A stretch of DNA of 64,000 bases, from the NCBI RefSeq assembly GCF_004151485.1, contig NZ_SBFF01000009.1, positions 1 to 64,000 of the forward strand, written 5' to 3'. Made by a program: the position numbers and the translations under genes. A model generated the notes under the pieces. That model was not told the origin of the DNA. It saw only the letters and a list, made by a program, of their open reading frames with translations, and did no database searches. The stretch is from Sphingosinicella sp. CPCC 101087. GTDB lineage: Bacteria; Pseudomonadota; Alphaproteobacteria; Sphingomonadales; Sphingomonadaceae. Shown here one piece after another: positions 1 to 9,421 of this stretch (position 1 is its first letter; each line of letters opens with the position of its first letter).

Positions 1-2113
1 CGCTGGACCGACCGGGGAGCGTTCCCACCGCCACCGGACCGTCATTGGTGCCGGTCACCGTCACCTCGAGCGTGGCCGTGTCGGTGCCGCCCTCGCCGTC
101 GCTGACCGTGTAGGTGATGCGCGTCGTCCGAGTCTCGCCGACCGCGAGATCGTCGAACTGGCCATTCGGGTCGAAATCGTAGCTGCCGTCGGCGTTCAGC
201 GTGAACGTGCCGCCATTCGTGCCGCCCACCGAGGTGCCGACATTCGCCTCGGCGCCGTTCACCGCCCGCACCACCAGCGTGTCGCCGTCCGGATCGGCGT
301 CATTGTCCAGCACGCCGTCCGCCGCGCTTACCACCAGAGGCGTGCCTTCGTCCGTCGTGTTGGCGTCGTCTGTTGCCGTCGGTGACGGATTATCTACCGT
401 CCAGGTGAAGGTCTGCGTCGCCCTGCCGCCATGGCCGTCGTCCGCGGTCACCACCACGGCGTAGACTCCGGCCGGATTGCCGGGCGTGCTCGACTGGCTT
501 GCCGAGGGATCGATCGTTCCGCTGATGATTCCGGTGACCGGGTCCAGTGTCAGGCCCGGCGGCAACCCGGTCGCCGTGTAGGCCAAGCCGTCGCCCTCCG
601 GGTCCGAAAAGCCGGACTTGACGTCGACGTCCGTGATCGAATCCGAATCTGCGTCGGACCGTTCCGGGAGCGTGCCCGGGACGGGCGCATCGTTCACCGG
701 CGTGACCCTGATGTCGAGAGTGCTATCGGCGGTGCCCCCGTCATTGCCGTCGGTGACGGTGTAGGTGACGGTCGGAACCGAGCCGTTCCAGTTCTGGTCG
801 GGCGTGAAGCTGTAGTTCCCGCTCGGGTCGATGACCAAGGTTCCGACACCGGGTATCCGGGCAGTCTCTCCGGCTGGATAAGCCTGTCCGTTCACCTCGA
901 AGCCGGTCACCCTGAGCGGATCGCCGTCGGGATCGCGGTCATTGTCCAGCACGTTGCCGCTCAGCGGCGTGTCTTCCGGAGTCGTCTCCACTTCGGGGAA
1001 CGCTTCGGGCGCCGTGTTCATGACTTCAATCGTCACCGTCGTCGTCTCGGCGACCCCGCCCGCGACAACGGTATAGGTGTAGCTGTCCGGGCCGACATAG
1101 CCGTGGTTGGGCGTATAGGTGATCGTGCCGTCGGGGTTGATGACGACCGTGCCGTGCTCGCCCTGCGTCACGGCCGTGACTTCCGCCGCGCCATTTTCGA
1201 ACGTATCGTTCTCGAGCACATCGGTGGTGACGGGATCGCCCGAACGGGTGGTGATCGCATCGGGCGCAATGTCGGCGACCGGCTCGACTTCGATGTCGAG
1301 CGTGCTGGTGGCGAATCCGCCGCGGCCGTCGTCGACCGTATAGGTGATCGTCGGCACGACGCCGTTCCAGTCGGACACGGGGGTGAAGCTGTAGCTTCCG
1401 TCGGGGCCGATCAGGACGGTGCCGACCCCCGTTATGGTCGCGGTTTCGCCGGCCGAATAGACTTGGCCGCCGACTTCGAACCGAATGACCGCCAGCGCCC
1501 CGTTTTCAGGATCGCCATCATTGTCGAGCACGTTGCCGGTCGCGGTCTCGTCTTCCTGGATGACCCGTATGTCGGGCACGGGTTCCGGCGCCCGATTGGT
1601 CGGCCGCTCCTCTTCCCGGCCGCGGCTGTAGCGCCACTCGAGGGCTTCGTCGGTCGGGTCCTCCCAATCGATCGTCATCGGCGGGACGACTTCCTGCACC
1701 CGTGCCAGGTTGAGAGGGGTGACGGCGTCGGTCTCCAGATCCTGGTCGATCCGGACGAGCTGGACGAATCGATAACCGTCTCCGGCCCGCTCAGCCGGAG
1801 CACGATCGGCTTCGCCTTCATCCTTGCCCAGCAGATCCTCTTCGATCATCCGTACCAGATCGGGCGGAGCCACGAACGCTTCGTCCTGATCGGGCGGGAC
1901 GATGCTGAAGCCGCTGCCCTGGGGCCCTTCGAGTGTGACGAGCTCGGCTTCGGCGCCGGCGCCGTAGCTGACCGTGATCGTGGCGCCTGCGGCGAGGATG
2001 AGCGTTTCCTTGCCGGTCAGTTGGTCGCCGACGGAGAGTTGGCGCAGCGAGCCGTCGTCCGCTCTTGCCCAAACCTCTCCCGTGACGCCGACGACGATCC
2101 CGCTCTTGCTCAT
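1..2113 (-). CDS. Large repeat adhesin with N-terminal retention-module-like region (partial, continues beyond position 1)
   Basis: The reading frame opens at an ATG at 2113 and stays open to the window edge, giving about 704 residues. An ATG two codons upstream (2119) is in frame, but GAGGA lies about 7 bases before 2113 and would abut 2119, so 2113 is preferred. The N-terminus (MSKSGIVVGVTGEVWARADD, then a GDxL-type turn) resembles the retention module of LapA/BapA-like surface adhesins. From about residue 190 there are tandem cadherin/Ig-like repeats of roughly 90-100 residues with recurring motifs such as GNVLDND, SYSFTP and VTYTV-DG, typical of calcium-binding extracellular repeats. It follows the exporter genes by 47 bases in the same direction, so it is probably their substrate and is held at the outer membrane for adhesion or biofilm formation. 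The C-terminal secretion signal is outside the window. Confidence 0.88.
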   Translation of the reverse strand, partial: MSKSGIVVGVTGEVWARADDGSLRQLSVGDQLTGKETLILAAGATITVSYGAGAEAELVTLEGPQGSGFSIVPPDQDEAFVAPPDLVRMIEEDLLGKDEGEADRAPAERAGDGYRFVQLVRIDQDLETDAVTPLNLARVQEVVPPMTIDWEDPTDEALEWRYSRGREEERPTNRAPEPVPDIRVIQEDETATGNVLDNDGDPENGALAVIRFEVGGQVYSAGETATITGVGTVLIGPDGSYSFTPVSDWNGVVPTITYTVDDGRGGFATSTLDIEVEPVADIAPDAITTRSGDPVTTDVLENDTFENGAAEVTAVTQGEHGTVVINPDGTITYTPNHGYVGPDSYTYTVVAGGVAETTTVTIEVMNTAPEAFPEVETTPEDTPLSGNVLDNDRDPDGDPLRVTGFEVNGQAYPAGETARIPGVGTLVIDPSGNYSFTPDQNWNGSVPTVTYTVTDGNDGGTADSTLDIRVTPVNDAPVPGTLPERSDADSDSITDVDVKSGFSDPEGDGLAYTATGLPPGLTLDPVTGIISGTIDPSASQSSTPGNPAGVYAVVVTADDGHGGRATQTFTWTVDNPSPTATDDANTTDEGTPLVVSAADGVLDNDADPDGDTLVVRAVNGAEANVGTSVGGTNGGTFTLNADGSYDFDPNGQFDDLAVGETRTTRITYTVSDGEGGTDTATLEVTVTGTNDGPVAVGTLPGRSS

Positions 2114-2160
2114 ACCCATTCCTCAGTAATCAAATAGTCTTCGGCGCGTAGGCGGGCCGG

Positions 2161-3606
2161 CTAGCGTTCGCTCAAGGCATTCTGCCTGGCCCTCGATATC
2201 GGCTTCAAAAGATAGGAAAGCACCGTGCGCTTGCCCGTCAGAATGTCGAGCTGGACCGTCATGCCGGGGATCACCGGCAGGCCTTGCCGGAACTGGTTCC
2301 CGGTGGTTTCGGCCCTGACGATATAATAAGTGTTGCCATCGTCATCGGTGATGCTGTCGGGGCTGATGTGGGTCAGCGTCGCCTGCATTCCCCCGTAGAC
2401 CGAGAAGTCGTAGGCGGTGAACTTCACCACGGCCGGCAGCTCCGGACGAAGGAACGCGATGTCGCGCGGCGACACCTTGGCCTCGACGACCAGCCGGCCT
2501 TCCGTCGGGACGACCTCGACCACCGCGTGGCCCGGCTGCACGACCCCGCCCACGGTGTTGTAAAGCACGCGCTGCACGAGCCCGGAGACGGGCGAGCGGA
2601 TCTCGGAATATTTCACGCGGTCGGCGAGGCCGGTGACGTTCGGCCCGAGGCTGTTCAACTCGGCCATCGCGGCCGAGAGCTCGGCACGCCATTCATTCTT
2701 CGTCGTCACCTCGACGTCCCGGATACGGGTTTCCGCCTCCTGGATCCCGGAAGCGAGCTGCGCCCGCCTTGCACCGGCCTGCTGGCGTTCGCCCTGGGTC
2801 CGGGAGACCTCTCGCTCGAGCCTCAATATGTCCATCCCCGAGACGGCGCCCGATGCCAGCAACGGACGGGTGATGGTGATTTCCTCCTGCGCCATCCGGT
2901 GAGCGCGCTCCGCGGTCCGAAGCGCCGCCTCCACTTCCCGCAGTTCGTTGCGCCGCTGCGCGAGTTGCTGCCGGGCGATGAGGAGTCTCTCGTCGAGCTG
3001 CCTTCTGCTCTCAAAATAATATTGGCGCTCCTGCGCCAGGATCATCGCGGCTTCGCTGCCCTGGCCCGCCTCGGCCCCGGCAGGCTCATCCGGCTCGTAG
3101 GGCGTGCCGTCGACCAAGGCGCTCAGCCGCTCGATCTTCGCGTTCAGGGCGAAGGCCCTTGCCCTTCCCTCCGTCAGATTTGCGACGAAGCGGGTCGGAT
3201 CGATCCGGACGAGGAGCTGGCCCTGCTGGACGCGCTGGCCTTCCCTGACGAAAATCTGCTCCACGACGCCGCCGTCGACCGACTGGACGATCTGCAATTG
3301 GCGTGACGGTATCACCTTGCCTTCGCCGCGGGTGACCTCGTCCACCGTCGCAAAGGCGGACCAGATCAGCAGGATCACGAATATCGCAACGACGCCGTAA
3401 AGGAGTCCGCGCGCCCGAATGACCTGTTGCCGGTCGATCGCATATCTCGCGCTCTCCCCCCAATCGCGCAGATCTCGCGACTGTCCCGACCAGAAGGGCC
3501 TGAACAAAGTGTCGAGCCACTTGCCGGCGCGCACGGCGCCGGCCGCACGGTCCAGCCCGTCGAACAAGCGCCTTTCGACCGGACGGCTATGGTCCATGCT
3601 CGTCAT
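2161..3606 (-). CDS. HlyD-family periplasmic adaptor of a type I secretion system (LapC-like)
   Basis: This 481-residue protein has a cytoplasmic N-terminus, one transmembrane segment near residues 68-88 (GLLYGVVAIFVILLIWSAFA), a lipoyl/biotinyl-like half-motif after it (VDGGVVEQIFVREGQRVQQG), a long alpha-helical hairpin rich in Arg/Glu/Gln (about 190-320), and a second beta-rich half with SPVSGLVQRV. This is the standard layout of membrane fusion proteins that link an inner-membrane ABC exporter to a TolC-type channel. Its ATG overlaps the stop of the ABC exporter gene (ATGA), which implies translational coupling. Length is normal for the family. The substrate is inferred to be the adhesin encoded just downstream. 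Confidence 0.93.
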   Translation of the reverse strand: MTSMDHSRPVERRLFDGLDRAAGAVRAGKWLDTLFRPFWSGQSRDLRDWGESARYAIDRQQVIRARGLLYGVVAIFVILLIWSAFATVDEVTRGEGKVIPSRQLQIVQSVDGGVVEQIFVREGQRVQQGQLLVRIDPTRFVANLTEGRARAFALNAKIERLSALVDGTPYEPDEPAGAEAGQGSEAAMILAQERQYYFESRRQLDERLLIARQQLAQRRNELREVEAALRTAERAHRMAQEEITITRPLLASGAVSGMDILRLEREVSRTQGERQQAGARRAQLASGIQEAETRIRDVEVTTKNEWRAELSAAMAELNSLGPNVTGLADRVKYSEIRSPVSGLVQRVLYNTVGGVVQPGHAVVEVVPTEGRLVVEAKVSPRDIAFLRPELPAVVKFTAYDFSVYGGMQATLTHISPDSITDDDGNTYYIVRAETTGNQFRQGLPVIPGMTVQLDILTGKRTVLSYLLKPISRARQNALSER

Positions 3607-5738
3607 CCTGCCGCCCTTTGGATGTTGCCATTGTTCAGGCTCTCGAGGACCGCTGACTTGGGGCCGTCCGCGACGATCTTGCCCTCATCGATCACGATCA
3701 GCCGGTTCACCAGCTCCAGCATGGCCGGCTTGTGGGTGATCAGCAGCATGGTCCGGTGCTCCGCATAAGCGGCCAAGGCCCTCGTCACATGCGCCTCCAG
3801 CCGCCCGTCCATCGCGCTGGTCGGCTCGTCGAGCACGAGGATGCTTGCGTCCATGGCGACCGCCCGGGCTATCGCAACGGCCTGACGTTGGCCGCCCGAC
3901 AGCCTGTTCCCGCCTTCTCCGACCGGCATTTCCAGGCCTTCGGCGTTGGCGCCGAGCATCGGAACCAGACCCGAAACGTCCATCGCCGCCGCCAGCCTTC
4001 GTTCTCGATTCTCACGGGGGGCGCCGAGCATGATGTTGTCGTGCACGGTGCCGAACAACAGCACCGGTTCCTGCGGGACATAGCCGATCCGCCGCCGCAG
4101 CTCGTCCGGATCGATCTGGCCGATGTGGACTCCGTCGACCATGACCATGCCCGCGCTGGGCTGATACAGCCCGAGGAGCAGCTTGCCGATCGTGCTCTTG
4201 CCCGAGCCGACGCGGCCGATGATTCCCACCTTCTCGCCCGCCCGGATGTGGAAACTGACCCCCTTCACCGCCTCCGCCTGGCTGCCCGGATAGTTGAAGG
4301 CCACGTTGCGGAACGCGATGTCGCCGTTGATGACCGGACGACTGATCCAGCTCCTGCCGACAGGTCGCTCCTGCGGCTGAGCCACGGTCTCGTCGAGTTG
4401 AACGAGCGCGGTGCGCGCCTGATAGAAGGAAGTCATCAACGATGCCGTCTGGGCGATCGGCGCCATGGCGCGGGACGAGAGCATGTAGGCGGCGATCATC
4501 CCGCCCTGGGTGATGTTGCCGTTGATAACCAGGTACACGCCGACGATGATCAGGACGCAGCCCACCGCCTGCTGGACCTGCGCAGTGACGCTGCCGACCG
4601 AACCCCCGAGCAGCCGCTGTCTTGCGACCTGGGACGACAGATATTCGGTCGCCTGCTCCCACACCTTCTGGACGCGGCTCGTGGCGCCGAAAGCCTTGAG
4701 AGTCTCGAGCGCGAAGAGGCCTTCCACCAGGGTGGCGTTGCGATGGGCTCCGGCCCGGCTCACCTCGTCGGATAGCGCGCTCAGTCGGGCGGCCACCGAC
4801 AGCGCATAGAGGATGGCGATTGCGGTGCCGACCAGGAGGGGCAGCACCATCCAGAAGGAGATGAGCCCGATGATGAGCGCGAACAGCAGGAAGAAGGGCA
4901 TGTCGACCAGGGTCAGCACCGTCATCGACCCGATGAAGCCGCGGACCGATTCGAAGGACTGCACGCTCGTGGCGTAGCTGCCGACGGAGGCGGGGCGTTG
5001 CTCGAGCCGCATTCCGAGCACGCGTTCCATGATGCGAGCGGAAAGGCGATTGTCGGCGCGGGCCGCCGCCGCATCGACGAACCAGCTGCGCATGTGGCGC
5101 AGCACCAGGTCACCGATCAGTACGATCAGGATGCCGGCGGACAGCACCCAGAGGGTGTCGGTCGCCTGGTTCGGCACGACGCGGTCATACACGTTCATCA
5201 CGAACAGCGGCATCGCCATGGCGAAGAGATTGACGAACAGCGCTGCGATCAGGACGTCGGCATAGAGCCTTCGATTGCCCCTGATCACGTCCCAGAACCA
5301 GTGCCCCTCCGCTTCTTCGGAAGGCGAGCTGACACGCTCGTCCGGCCGATAAACGGGGCGGCAATAGATCGCCTGGCCGAGGTAGCGAGGCTCGAGCTCG
5401 TCCAGCGCGAGATGGACCCTCTGATCGACCGATCCGAGGTCGGGAAAGACCACCGAAGCGGTTCGGGCTTCGGAATCCACCGAATAGATGATGCAGGCAT
5501 GCTCGTCGCGGAGCAGCAGCACGGCCGGCAGCAGCGCGGGGTTCAGTCCGGCGATCGGCGTCTCGGCCAGGCGGGCCGTGAAGCCGATACGCTCTGCGGC
5601 GCGCGGAAACAGCGCTGGCGTCAGGGAGCCGTCGAGAGGCAGGCCCGAAGTCAGGGCATCGCGGGTCGTCGCGGTGCCACGCTCTCCGGCGAGCAGAAGC
5701 AGGCAGCTCAGGAGATCGTCTCTGCCTCGATGCTCCAT
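3603..5738 (-). CDS. Type I secretion ABC exporter with N-terminal C39-like domain (LapB-like)
   Basis: The 711-residue protein has three parts: an N-terminal domain of about 140 residues resembling the C39-like domain of LapB/HlyB exporters, a membrane domain with about six hydrophobic segments (about 165-440), and an ATPase domain. Visible ATPase motifs are Walker A GRVGSGKST, signature LSGGQRQ, Walker B ILVLDEPTSAMD and the H-loop in LITHK. I see no clear catalytic DCG-type cysteine motif in the N-terminal domain, so it probably binds substrate without cutting a leader peptide, as known for RTX and adhesin exporters. The gene lies between the TolC-like gene (55-base gap) and the HlyD gene (4-base overlap). 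It powers export across the inner membrane. Confidence 0.94.
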   Translation of the reverse strand: MEHRGRDDLLSCLLLLAGERGTATTRDALTSGLPLDGSLTPALFPRAAERIGFTARLAETPIAGLNPALLPAVLLLRDEHACIIYSVDSEARTASVVFPDLGSVDQRVHLALDELEPRYLGQAIYCRPVYRPDERVSSPSEEAEGHWFWDVIRGNRRLYADVLIAALFVNLFAMAMPLFVMNVYDRVVPNQATDTLWVLSAGILIVLIGDLVLRHMRSWFVDAAAARADNRLSARIMERVLGMRLEQRPASVGSYATSVQSFESVRGFIGSMTVLTLVDMPFFLLFALIIGLISFWMVLPLLVGTAIAILYALSVAARLSALSDEVSRAGAHRNATLVEGLFALETLKAFGATSRVQKVWEQATEYLSSQVARQRLLGGSVGSVTAQVQQAVGCVLIIVGVYLVINGNITQGGMIAAYMLSSRAMAPIAQTASLMTSFYQARTALVQLDETVAQPQERPVGRSWISRPVINGDIAFRNVAFNYPGSQAEAVKGVSFHIRAGEKVGIIGRVGSGKSTIGKLLLGLYQPSAGMVMVDGVHIGQIDPDELRRRIGYVPQEPVLLFGTVHDNIMLGAPRENRERRLAAAMDVSGLVPMLGANAEGLEMPVGEGGNRLSGGQRQAVAIARAVAMDASILVLDEPTSAMDGRLEAHVTRALAAYAEHRTMLLITHKPAMLELVNRLIVIDEGKIVADGPKSAVLESLNNGNIQRAAG

Positions 5739-5793
5739 AGATGTACCTTCACTTCCTGACGCGAGCGGTTACGGGCGCTCCTGTTCACGACAC

Positions 5794-7257
5794 CTAGCGA
5801 ACCGAGGCGAGGGCCCCGCCGCAATCGATCGAGGCGGGCTGTGCGTCGTCGTCGAACGCGCTGATGGCCGGCATTCCTTCGCGCGACTGGCCGAGCACGT
5901 CGAGCAGAATGCCCATGGCGCGCAGCGTGCGGTAATAGGCCTTGGTCAGCTCATGCTGCGCCTGGGCATAGGACCGCTCGGACTGGAATGCTTCGTTCTT
6001 CGCGTCCAGCACATCGAGCAAGGTGCGGCGACCGATATAGAATTGCTGTTCATAAGCGGTCGCGACATTGGCCGAACGCATACGGTGGGCGTCGAGCGCC
6101 TCCAGCCGGGCCCTGAGGCTGACGACGTTGTTCCAGGCGATCGACGCGTTCTGGCGCAGATCCACGCAAGCCTTCTGGAGCAGATCCTCGCTTTGATAGA
6201 GCCGCCGCACCGCCGCCTCGCTGCGCGCCTGGTCGGCGCCGCCGCGAAACAGGTTGTAGCTGAAATTCAGCCCTACGAAGGCTTCCTCGCCTCGACCGCG
6301 GGGGTCGAACTGGGCGTCGAAGCTGCTGCTGTTGCGATAGGTTCCGCCGCGCGCGGCAACCGAAACCCTCGGATAATAAGCCGCCTTGCTTTCGGCGACG
6401 GCCGCCCTCGCCGCCTCGATCGTGGCATTGGCAGCGTAGAGGCTCGGATGATTGCGGACCGCCTGGTTCAGCACCGACTCCAGATCGGCGGGCACGCTGG
6501 TGCTGGCGACGGCGAAATCCTCGAGCGCCTCGGCAGGCGGGCGGCCCACGATTCGTTGGAAGCGGGCAGTCACGTCGTGGAGATTGGCCTGCTCGGTAAG
6601 CATATTGGCCTCGGCGAGGGCGAGACGGCCGGCCGCCTGCTCGAGATCCGCCATGTTGCTGACGCCCGATTCCGCGCGCTCGCTGATCAGTGCATGGACG
6701 CTCTGGTGCGTCGCATAATTCTCGCGGGCCAGAGCGAGCGTCTCGCGAAACTGACGCACGTCCTCATAGGCTTCGATCGCCTCGAGCGCCTTGTTCTGCA
6801 CTTCGTCGAGCAGTTCATAGTAACGCGCGAGCCGATTCTGGTCGGCCTCCTCAAGCTGGCTGCGCACCAGGAAGCCATCGAACAGCATCTGGCTGATCTG
6901 CAGCTCAACATAGTCGCGAGTGAACCAGCCGCGATCGTCATATTCGCGTGTGGCCGCGCCATATTCGCCGTTCACGTCGACGGAGGGGAGATAGCCGCCC
7001 CTGGCAGCGCGCCGGTCCGCGCTCGAGGCGCGGAAGGCCTCCCAGCGTGCCTGAACCTCCGGTTGGGTGTTGATGGCCAGGTCGACCGCCTGGTCGACCG
7101 TCGCCACCGCCGCTGCGGGGGCGACTTCCTGCGCCGAAAGGCCGCCACTCGCCGTGATGCTCAACGCGAATATCGCCGCGCAACCGCTCAAATTCCTGAT
7201 GAGCGTCCCACTCTTTCCAGCCAAACGAGGCTGGCCCCCTCTGCATGCGCGACCCAC
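5794..7257 (-). CDS. TolC-family outer membrane channel for the type I secretion system
   Basis: This 487-residue protein carries a signal peptide (hydrophobic stretch CAAIFALSITASGGLSA preceded by a long basic n-region) and then two long helical repeats typical of TolC/AgnE-type trimeric channels, including FVGLNFSYNLFRGG and a second-half FYIGRRTLLDVLDAKNE motif that is common in these proteins. The start at 7257 gives an unusually long n-region, but I see no better ATG/GTG nearby. It is the first gene of the exporter-adhesin operon, so the promoter should lie upstream of 7257. It forms the exit duct in the outer membrane. Confidence 0.9.
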   Translation of the reverse strand: MGRACRGGQPRLAGKSGTLIRNLSGCAAIFALSITASGGLSAQEVAPAAAVATVDQAVDLAINTQPEVQARWEAFRASSADRRAARGGYLPSVDVNGEYGAATREYDDRGWFTRDYVELQISQMLFDGFLVRSQLEEADQNRLARYYELLDEVQNKALEAIEAYEDVRQFRETLALARENYATHQSVHALISERAESGVSNMADLEQAAGRLALAEANMLTEQANLHDVTARFQRIVGRPPAEALEDFAVASTSVPADLESVLNQAVRNHPSLYAANATIEAARAAVAESKAAYYPRVSVAARGGTYRNSSSFDAQFDPRGRGEEAFVGLNFSYNLFRGGADQARSEAAVRRLYQSEDLLQKACVDLRQNASIAWNNVVSLRARLEALDAHRMRSANVATAYEQQFYIGRRTLLDVLDAKNEAFQSERSYAQAQHELTKAYYRTLRAMGILLDVLGQSREGMPAISAFDDDAQPASIDCGGALASVR

Positions 7258-7992
7258 TTAATACCTTTCTACTCGACAATTCATGTCAAAGCGGCATCGC
7301 TTCCAGGACGATACCGGACGTAAATGTGCGCGGCCCGGAAAGCAGACGCCTCCGGAGCATCGACGATGTGCGGTGAGAGCGATCGGTCCTGGCGGCCCCC
7401 GCGGCCGTCGGCCCATCTCGCTGCTAGGAGAACCCCCCGTTGTCGACGAGAGCGGGATGCCGGAAAATAGTTAATAAAGTCTTAAGAAATTGTAAAATGT
7501 TATCAAATATCATGTACTTGCACCAGCAAGTAGATGGCCGGCTTCGCCCCTGAGTCAAGAGCGAGTGCAGCGCACCGGCAAGACCCGTGGAGGTCCTTCG
7601 GCCGCGCGGCCGCTCACTGGCGGGAGGTGATCAACAAAAGGTAAAACTTCCTTACCGCACCTTCCGCTTGGAGGTCCCGCCGCCGTCACCGTGCGGGCTG
7701 CTGAAGGTTCGTCGGCGGCGCGCCGGATCGCCGGCTGCGAACCTTTGCGCCTCCACCGCAGGAAAGGCGATGCCGCGGCGGATCGGGGGCGGACTTAGGG
7801 GAGTGGCTAGATCGCTGTCGCCGCGGACCGCGGCCGAGCCGTGATCACATCTGCGCTCAACGGGAGGGTCCGGATGAGCGCGCGGGGCCTGAGCGCGGCC
7901 TTGACCGGCCGCGCCAATGCAGCCCGACAACAGCAGAGCTCCGCCTCCCAGTCCGGGCCGAGGCCGGCATCGGTCGCATCCGGAGGGCCGTC
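7258..7992. other. Intergenic region upstream of the type I secretion operon
   Basis: No convincing gene is present in these 735 bases. Short open frames here lack good start signals and family features. A distinctly AT-rich stretch at about 7460-7525 stands out from the GC-rich surroundings and is the best place for the promoter of the minus-strand secretion operon. A short inverted repeat (GGTAA ... TTACC) lies at about 7640-7655. I could not assign a regulator. Confidence 0.5.
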
Positions 7993-9153
7993 CTAATCGT
8001 CGTGCTGCGAGACGGAGAAACGAAACTGCACGAGGTTTCGATAGGTTTCGCCGGGATCGAGCCGGACGGAGCCAAACTCCGGCCGGTTCGGCGCATCGGG
8101 GAACATCTGCGGCTCCAGCACGATCGCGTCGCCCTGACGGTACAGCTTTCCCGCTTTTCCCACGATCGTCGCGTCGAGGAAATTTCCCGAATAGAACTGA
8201 ATTCCCGGCTGGTTCGACAGCACCTGCATGACCCTGCCGGATGTCGGCTCCTCCACCCGGGCGAGCAGTCTCGGCTCAGGCGCCAGGTCGCGCGCTACGA
8301 CCCAATTATGGTCGTAGCCCTTCCCGAACACGATCTGCTGGTCCGCGTCGCGTACGCGCGCACCGATCGGGGTTGGCATCCGGAAATCGAACACGGTGCC
8401 TTCCACGGGCCTGAACTCGCCGGTGGGGATCAATGTCGAGTCCACCGGCGTGAAATGGTCGGCCGGAATTGTGAGCAAGTGACCCATGGCGCCCTGGGGC
8501 GAGCCCTCGCCGGCAAGATTCCAGTAGGCGTGGTTGGAGATGTTCACCACGGTGGGACGATCGGTGGTAGCGCGATAATCCACCGACAAGGTGTTCGTCT
8601 CATCCAGCGAGTAGGTCGCCGTTACCGTGAGCGTCCCCGGATAGCCTTGGTCCATGTGCGGGCTGACGTAGCGCAGAGTGACGCTCGGCGTCGGCCCCTC
8701 CTGCACTTCGACGACCTGCCACAGTACCTTGTCGAAGCCTTTCGTGCCGCCGTGAAGGGCGTTCGGCCCGTCATTGACCGGGGTCTGGTAAGCCTGGCCG
8801 TCCAGCGTGAACCTTCCCCGGGCAATGCGATTGGCGACACGGCCCACGGTCGCTCCGAAGAACTCCCCCTTGGCAAGATAGCCGTCGAGCGTGGGATATC
8901 CGAGCACGACGTCGCTTCGCTCGCCCTTTCGGTCCGGCACCAGCAGCGACTGCAACGCCGCACCGTAGGTGATGATCCGCGCTTCCAGCCCTCGATCGTT
9001 GCGAAGCGTGATCGCTTCCACAGTCTCTCCGGTCGGCATCTGCCCAAAGGCGGACCGTGATGCATCGGCGGCCGATGCTCCCGAAGATGCGCCCAGGGCG
9101 CCCACATAGCCCAGCAATGTCATGGCGAATCGGAGCCCCTTCCTCACCAGCAT
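7993..9153 (-). CDS. galM: Secreted aldose 1-epimerase (galactose mutarotase family)
   Basis: This 386-residue protein has a signal peptide (MTLLGYVGALGASSGASAA within the first 30 residues) and a full GalM fold. Family motifs include ATVGRVANRIARGRF, NDGPNALHGG, VVNISNHAYWNLAG, IPTGEFRPV, YDHNWV and QPGIQFYSGNFL, with the catalytic His and Glu regions present (the Glu in the late LEPQMFPDAPN segment). It interconverts alpha and beta anomers of aldoses. The signal peptide places it in the periplasm, where it could supply the anomer preferred by transport or by the arabinose dehydrogenase. It stands alone on the minus strand, divergent from the dehydratase gene, with a regulon box 35 bases upstream of its start. 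Confidence 0.92.
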   Translation of the reverse strand: MLVRKGLRFAMTLLGYVGALGASSGASAADASRSAFGQMPTGETVEAITLRNDRGLEARIITYGAALQSLLVPDRKGERSDVVLGYPTLDGYLAKGEFFGATVGRVANRIARGRFTLDGQAYQTPVNDGPNALHGGTKGFDKVLWQVVEVQEGPTPSVTLRYVSPHMDQGYPGTLTVTATYSLDETNTLSVDYRATTDRPTVVNISNHAYWNLAGEGSPQGAMGHLLTIPADHFTPVDSTLIPTGEFRPVEGTVFDFRMPTPIGARVRDADQQIVFGKGYDHNWVVARDLAPEPRLLARVEEPTSGRVMQVLSNQPGIQFYSGNFLDATIVGKAGKLYRQGDAIVLEPQMFPDAPNRPEFGSVRLDPGETYRNLVQFRFSVSQHDD

Positions 9154-9187
9154 CCTCCTCAGAAAGGCGTCGATCGAAGTTCCACCA

Positions 9188-9201
9188 TTTGTATGAGTAT
9201 A
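9188..9201 (+). promoter_or_regulatory. Variant copy of the 14-bp arabinose-locus box, upstream of galM
   Basis: The sequence TTTGTATGAGTATA matches the locus box TTTGTCTGAGTAAT at 11 of 14 positions and sits about 35 bases before the galM start, a position suited to repression. It is the most divergent of the six copies. Confidence 0.5.
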
Positions 9202-9300
9202 TCACCACAGCACAAGAGCAACCTTTCGGTCCCGGCCGGACTGGACGCTCGCACATAGGCTGCGCACGGTGACCCTTGCCGAGTTCACAATTCTTTGGCA

Positions 9301-9314
9301 TTTGTCTGAGTAAT
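9301..9314 (+). promoter_or_regulatory. 14-bp arabinose-locus box (exact copy) upstream of the dehydratase gene
   Basis: TTTGTCTGAGTAAT is identical to the copies at 17435 and 29229. It lies about 108 bases before the dehydratase start and between the divergent galM and dehydratase genes. It is inferred to be bound by the GntR/FCD regulator encoded at 22709-23500. Confidence 0.75.
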
Positions 9315-9421
9315 GTGCCTAGCCCGAACCGATGGCGGACTACCCTTCCGGGAGCCGGAACGTACGCGCGCTCGATCTGGCACTTATTCCGGCAACCTGA
9401 CGCGAGTGGTAGATAATCAAG

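Noticed and set aside
431-2137. Plus-strand frame of 568 codons at the left end
   Set aside because: It is antisense to the adhesin repeats, whose recurring domain motifs on the minus strand are unmistakable.
7587-7844. Possible 85-residue gene in the gap before galM
   Set aside because: Composition is that of random GC-rich DNA, no ribosome binding site or domain is visible, and the opposite strand also has an equivalent frame.
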